From JAIQFL01 sp035295745 (GTDB taxonomy: Bacteria > Acidobacteriota > Terriglobia > Bryobacterales > Bryobacteraceae), in the NCBI GenBank assembly GCA_035295745.1, contig DATGIL010000081.1:1-8215 (forward strand): a stretch of 8,215 nt of DNA, read 5' to 3'. Shown in pieces: positions 5,717 to 8,215 of this stretch. A program made the position numbers and the translations under genes. The stretch's first letter is position 1; every line of letters starts with the position of its first letter. The notes under the pieces were generated by a model that saw only the letters and a list, made by a program, of their open reading frames with translations, was not told the origin of the DNA and made no database searches.

Positions 5717-6835
5717 CTACTTTGCTGGGGGTGTGACTTCCAGAAACCGTTTAAGGCGCTCGGCTCCGCGAGCCGAAAACTCCCAGCCCTTCTCACTCAG
5801 GAATGCATCCGCGCGGGTGGCGAAATTCAGATTCTCGGCATTGGGACTGACTTGTTTGTCTACCTTATAGGTGACGATGCCGAGCAGCGTGCCCGACGCA
5901 TCGTAGACCGGTCCGCCGCTGTTTCCCGGGCTGATGGGTGCGGAAAGCTGGAGCATGTTGCCGCCGTCCAAGCGCGAGATCAGGCCATTGCTCAGGGTGA
6001 AGAAGAGGCGCTGCGGATGGCCCACAACGTAGACTTGCTGTCCCACGGGAATCTCACTGTAGGCGGCGATTGGCTGGCGGAAAGAGGCGTGTCCGCTTTT
6101 GCGCGCCACCCACAGAAGCGCCAGATCGAGCGACTGATGGCGCCCGACGACCTGCGCATCGGCGAAGTTTCTTTGGCTCGATACCACCATGACACGGTCC
6201 GAGGAACGGCGGAGATCGAGCAGGCCGTGTTCGTCGACGACGTGGCGGTTGGTGCCGACGAGGTAGCCGTCATCGCCGGCATAGAGTAGGGTGCCGGCGC
6301 CGATGGAGGCCGTTTCGAGCACATCTTCGTCGGCGGAGGGGGCGTCGGGCGTGACGATGAAGACGAGAGGCTTGGTACGCGCTGCCAGTTCCACGGTGGA
6401 CATGGGTTGCGTGGATGGCAGCGACGGAAGGGACTCCATCCCGTCGAGGGATCGCAAGCCGAGGTGCACCTGAATCGGCCCGGACTCGCGCCTCGGGCGG
6501 AGCGACAGCATATAGGCGAAAGCCAGCGAGGTGAGCAGTCCGCTGATGACAAGGAGGGTGCAGAGGAGGCCGGTCCAGGCGGCCTGGGATCGCAGGTCGC
6601 GGCGGCGGGTCCCGAGCCGGATGCCGATGGCGAACATACAGAGCAGCGGCAGGCAAACGACCAGGCAGGAGGCCAGCAGGACTTGCCACCAGGGGACGGT
6701 GAAGACTACGGGCGGCGGTTTGGGACCGGGAGCGCCCGGTGATGGCAACGGGATGGGCGGGGAAGTGCCTGCCTGGGCGACATCCAGGGCGGTAATGACG
6801 ACTCGTTCTTGCGGATTTGGCTGAAGGTCGGACAT
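5717..6835 (-). CDS. Membrane-anchored trypsin-like serine protease
   Basis: I chose the ATG at 6835-6833 (372 residues) over a TTG ten codons upstream at 6865; neither has a clear ribosome-binding site. A proline-rich N-terminus (about 24-43) is followed by two hydrophobic helices, near 49-73 and 86-110, separated by a short basic loop (RLGTRRRDLR). The trypsin-like domain covers about 150-350, with His198 in GTNRHVVD, Asp237 in SLDLALLWV and Ser306 in SPGNSGGPV, a complete Deg/HtrA-style triad. No PDZ domain follows. Two helices put the N-terminus and the protease on the same side. The basic loop would place both outside the cytoplasm, but basic residues after helix two (LRPRRES) leave this open. 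As first gene of the operon it probably lies closest to the promoter. Its substrate is unknown; it could be an effector or could act on operon products. Confidence 0.9.
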   Translation of the reverse strand: MSDLQPNPQERVVITALDVAQAGTSPPIPLPSPGAPGPKPPPVVFTVPWWQVLLASCLVVCLPLLCMFAIGIRLGTRRRDLRSQAAWTGLLCTLLVISGLLTSLAFAYMLSLRPRRESGPIQVHLGLRSLDGMESLPSLPSTQPMSTVELAARTKPLVFIVTPDAPSADEDVLETASIGAGTLLYAGDDGYLVGTNRHVVDEHGLLDLRRSSDRVMVVSSQRNFADAQVVGRHQSLDLALLWVARKSGHASFRQPIAAYSEIPVGQQVYVVGHPQRLFFTLSNGLISRLDGGNMLQLSAPISPGNSGGPVYDASGTLLGIVTYKVDKQVSPNAENLNFATRADAFLSEKGWEFSARGAERLKRFLEVTPPAK

Positions 6836-7155
6836 GCAGCGGCGCCCCGGGCACGACGGGCCCAATTCAGGCCCAGCTTACCATGCGGCTATGGAAGGGG
6901 CGCTGCGATGCGGTACCAGGGGTAAGTTGGATGGAAGGCTCGCCCGTTCGGAAATGCCGCTGGAGTTGGAAGATGTGCGCCGTCTGGGGATCCCAGGGCG
7001 AGTCAGCACCATCCGGAAGTTGGCGGAGCCTCCGCCCAGGTTACGGGAAAGAACGTTTCACGAGCTGAGACGGGACAGCGCGGGTGCCCAATCTCGAACC
7101 ATGCCCATCTGTTCAGACAGTCCTTATCCGGCGATATCTGCAGTAGACTTGGCAC
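6836..7155. other. Divergent intergenic region between the operon and the VOC gene
   Basis: This 320-base stretch lies between the divergent operon and VOC gene, so both promoters should lie here. I see no convincing sigma-70 pair for the operon. For the VOC gene a weak candidate is TTCAGA (7112-7117) with TATCTG (7135-7140), spaced 17 bases. Open frames through the region have no recognisable product. It contains a perfect palindrome at 7022-7036 and a smaller inverted repeat at 6858-6874 (GGGCC, 7-base loop, GGCCC) about 22 bases before the protease start. Confidence 0.5.
7022..7036. promoter_or_regulatory. Perfect 7+1+7 palindrome, possible operator
   Basis: GGCGGAG and CTCCGCC flank a single C in the divergent intergenic region. 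The loop is too short for a comfortable RNA hairpin, so a dimeric DNA-binding protein site is a possible reading. GC-rich palindromes of this size also arise by chance. Confidence 0.25.
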
Positions 7156-7524
7156 ATGGTTCGCCAGATTGCGCCCTTGTTCTTCACCATGAACATCTCC
7201 GCTACGCTCGCCTATTACAAAGAAAAGCTTGGTTTCGAATGTCTGGGGACGTGGCTTGATCCGCCGGTCTATGCAATCGTTGCGCGCGACCAGCAGGTGA
7301 TTCACTTCCGCTGCGCCGAGCCGCCCACCGCCAATCCGAACAAATACCGGGACGAACTGCTGGACGCGTACCTGTTCGTCGAAGATGCCGATGTACTTTA
7401 TGCCGAGTACGCAGCTCAAGGCGTGGAATTCACGCGGGGGGTTGCCAACATGCCATGGAACTCGCGCGGGTTCGTGGTCAAGGACTGCGATGGCCGTCTG
7501 CTGGCTTTCGGCGCGAACGTCTAG
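7156..7524 (+). CDS. VOC (glyoxalase/bleomycin-resistance fold) family protein
   Basis: This 122-residue single-domain protein has the VOC pattern. A first strand (IAPLFFTMNI) runs into a helix, SATLAYYKEKLGFEC, ending in the usual Y-x-x-x-L-G-F. Then come a strand with His50 (QQVIHFR), a second module (AYLFVEDADVLYAEYAAQGVEF split by a helix), and the closing GFVVKDCDGRLLAFG, which corresponds to the common D-P-D-G-x-L-x-x-F-G ending. The usual metal-binding Glu of that last motif is Ala117 here, and Cys111 replaces the Pro, so metal binding or catalysis is uncertain. The substrate cannot be told. It is transcribed away from the conjugation operon and shows no functional link to it. No good ribosome-binding site precedes the ATG. 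Confidence 0.82.
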   Translation: MVRQIAPLFFTMNISATLAYYKEKLGFECLGTWLDPPVYAIVARDQQVIHFRCAEPPTANPNKYRDELLDAYLFVEDADVLYAEYAAQGVEFTRGVANMPWNSRGFVVKDCDGRLLAFGANV

Positions 7525-7693
7525 CATCACGACCCCTACGAGCGACGGAAGCGGTGTGAGCCGTGGTTTGCCAAACTTCTGGTGTTTTTCGCCACGCCGG
7601 TGCGCGTGAATAACGGGGACACGGCCGGGATGTTTCGGGCATGGCGCCGCGCATTCGACAACGTGGACAAGGGATTTCTGGTCTTCGACGTCA
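7525..7693 (+). other. Spacer between the VOC gene and the repeat array, possible gene remnant
   Basis: No terminator or recognised gene is visible. The frame that continues past the VOC stop stays open for over 50 codons with high GC at third positions. It reads as plausible protein (for example PWFAKLLVFFATPVRVNNG and NVDKGFLVFDV) before entering the repeats, where it continues to a TGA at 7924-7926. I do not recognise the sequence. A GTG near 7582 could start it, but much of the resulting frame would be repeat-encoded, so a decayed gene or chance are both possible. Confidence 0.3.
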
Positions 7694-8215
7694 AACGAGC
7701 CACGGCCGTAAGGGAGTGTTTTTCGGGCGATCGGGCATCGCTTTCTTACGCGCGCGGCTCGCAACGAGCCACGACCGTAAGGGAGTGTTTTTCGGGCGAT
7801 CGGGCACCGCTTGCTTACGCGCGCGGCTCGCAACGAGCCACGACCGTAAGGGAGTGTTTTTCGGGCGATCGGACATCGCTTGCTTACGCGCGCGGCTCAC
7901 AACGAGCCACGACCGTAAGGGAGTGATTTTTCGGGCGATCGGACATCGCTTGCTTACGCGCGCGGCTCGCAACGAGCCACGACCGTGAGGGAGTGATTTT
8001 TCGGGCGATGGGCATCGCTTGCTTACGCGCGCGACTCGCAACGAGCCACGACCGTAAGGGAGTGTTTTTCGGGCGATCGGACATCGCTTGCTTACGCGCG
8101 CGGCTCGCAACGAGCCACGACCGTAAGGGAGTGTTTTTCGGGCGATCGGGCATCGCTTGCTTACGCGCGCGGCTCGCAACGAGCCACGACCGTAAGGGAG
8201 TGTTTTTCGGGCGAT
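7694..8215. repeat. Tandem array of 69-bp REP-like units, seven complete and one cut by the window end
   Basis: Units begin at 7694, 7763, 7832, 7901, 7971, 8040, 8109 and 8178. All are 69 bases except the one at 7901, which is 70. Each begins AACGAGCCACGACCGTAAGG and ends CTTACGCGCGCGGCTCGC. The two ends are imperfect inverted copies: 14 of 17 bases match between unit positions 3-19 and the reverse complement of 52-68. Across each unit junction the arms therefore face each other around a 3-base loop (CAA), giving a long REP/BIME-like hairpin. The middle holds a conserved TTTTTCGGGCGATCGG core. Units differ at only a few positions (GGCATC, GACATC or GGCACC; an extra A at 7926 and in the next unit). 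Because 69 is divisible by three, frames stay open through the array as 23-residue repeats, and these are not believable proteins. The array continues outside the window. Confidence 0.93.

Noticed and set aside
6836..6865. TTG start at 6865 for the serine protease
   Set aside because: It adds ten residues (MGPSCPGRRC) with no motif and no ribosome-binding site. The ATG at 6835 is the simpler start, though neither is strongly supported.
7003..7833. Minus-strand frame of 276 codons running from the repeat array through the VOC gene
   Set aside because: It starts inside repeats and then reads antisense to the VOC gene, which has a recognisable fold.
7691..8179. Long frames through the repeat array on both strands, translating as 23-residue repeats
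   Set aside because: Frames stay open only because the unit is 69 bases. Both strands and several frames are open at once, which fits a DNA repeat and not a protein.
7694..8215. CRISPR array
   Set aside because: The units are contiguous and near-identical over their full 69 bases with no variable spacers, and no cas gene is present.

Overview
The window is GC-rich and suggests a member of the Acidobacteria, most like the Solibacter/Bryobacter group. That placement is an inference. It rests on high GC, on the style of the proteins, and on a 69-bp tandem repeat at the right end that resembles repeats I associate with that group; there is no rRNA or other phylogenetic marker.

Layout: (1) bases 1-173 hold no supportable gene, only a short hairpin just past the end of the operon. 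(2) Bases 174-6835 are one compact minus-strand operon of nine genes, transcribed right to left: membrane-bound trypsin-like protease, YukD/EsaB-type ubiquitin-like protein (Ubl), E1-like ThiF-fold activating enzyme, JAB/JAMM isopeptidase with a C-terminal membrane anchor, polytopic membrane protein with a C-terminal FHA domain, RING-finger/TM2 membrane protein, GYF-domain membrane protein, DUF2752 membrane protein, and a canonical-looking E2 (UBC) protein. Neighbouring genes overlap by 4 bases (ATGA or GTGA) or lie within about 10 bases, so co-transcription and translational coupling are very likely. (3) Bases 6836-7155 are a divergent intergenic region. (4) Bases 7156-7524 (plus strand) encode a small VOC/glyoxalase-fold protein, probably unrelated to the operon. 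(5) Bases 7525-7693 hold at most a gene remnant. (6) Bases 7694-8215 are a tandem array of 69-bp units with inverted-repeat arms, running off the window.

The operon has every class of component of a ubiquitin-type pathway: modifier, E1, E2, candidate RING E3 and JAMM deconjugase. Signature residues are visible for most of them: nucleotide-binding and candidate catalytic Cys in E1, HPN plus Cys in E2, eight metal ligands in RING, full JAMM in the protease. It differs from the four-gene Bil and the CBASS Cap2/Cap3 conjugation systems because five or six of its proteins are membrane-embedded, and because FHA, GYF and trypsin-like modules are added. The working model (inference) is a Ubl conjugation machine assembled on the cytoplasmic face of the inner membrane. 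GYF-proline contacts and perhaps the FHA module would serve as scaffolding, and the serine protease as an effector or processing enzyme. Comparative genomics has already reported bacterial neighbourhoods mixing YukD-like Ubl, E1, E2, JAB and RING genes. The components are therefore not new families, but I know of no biochemical account of this membrane-associated arrangement.
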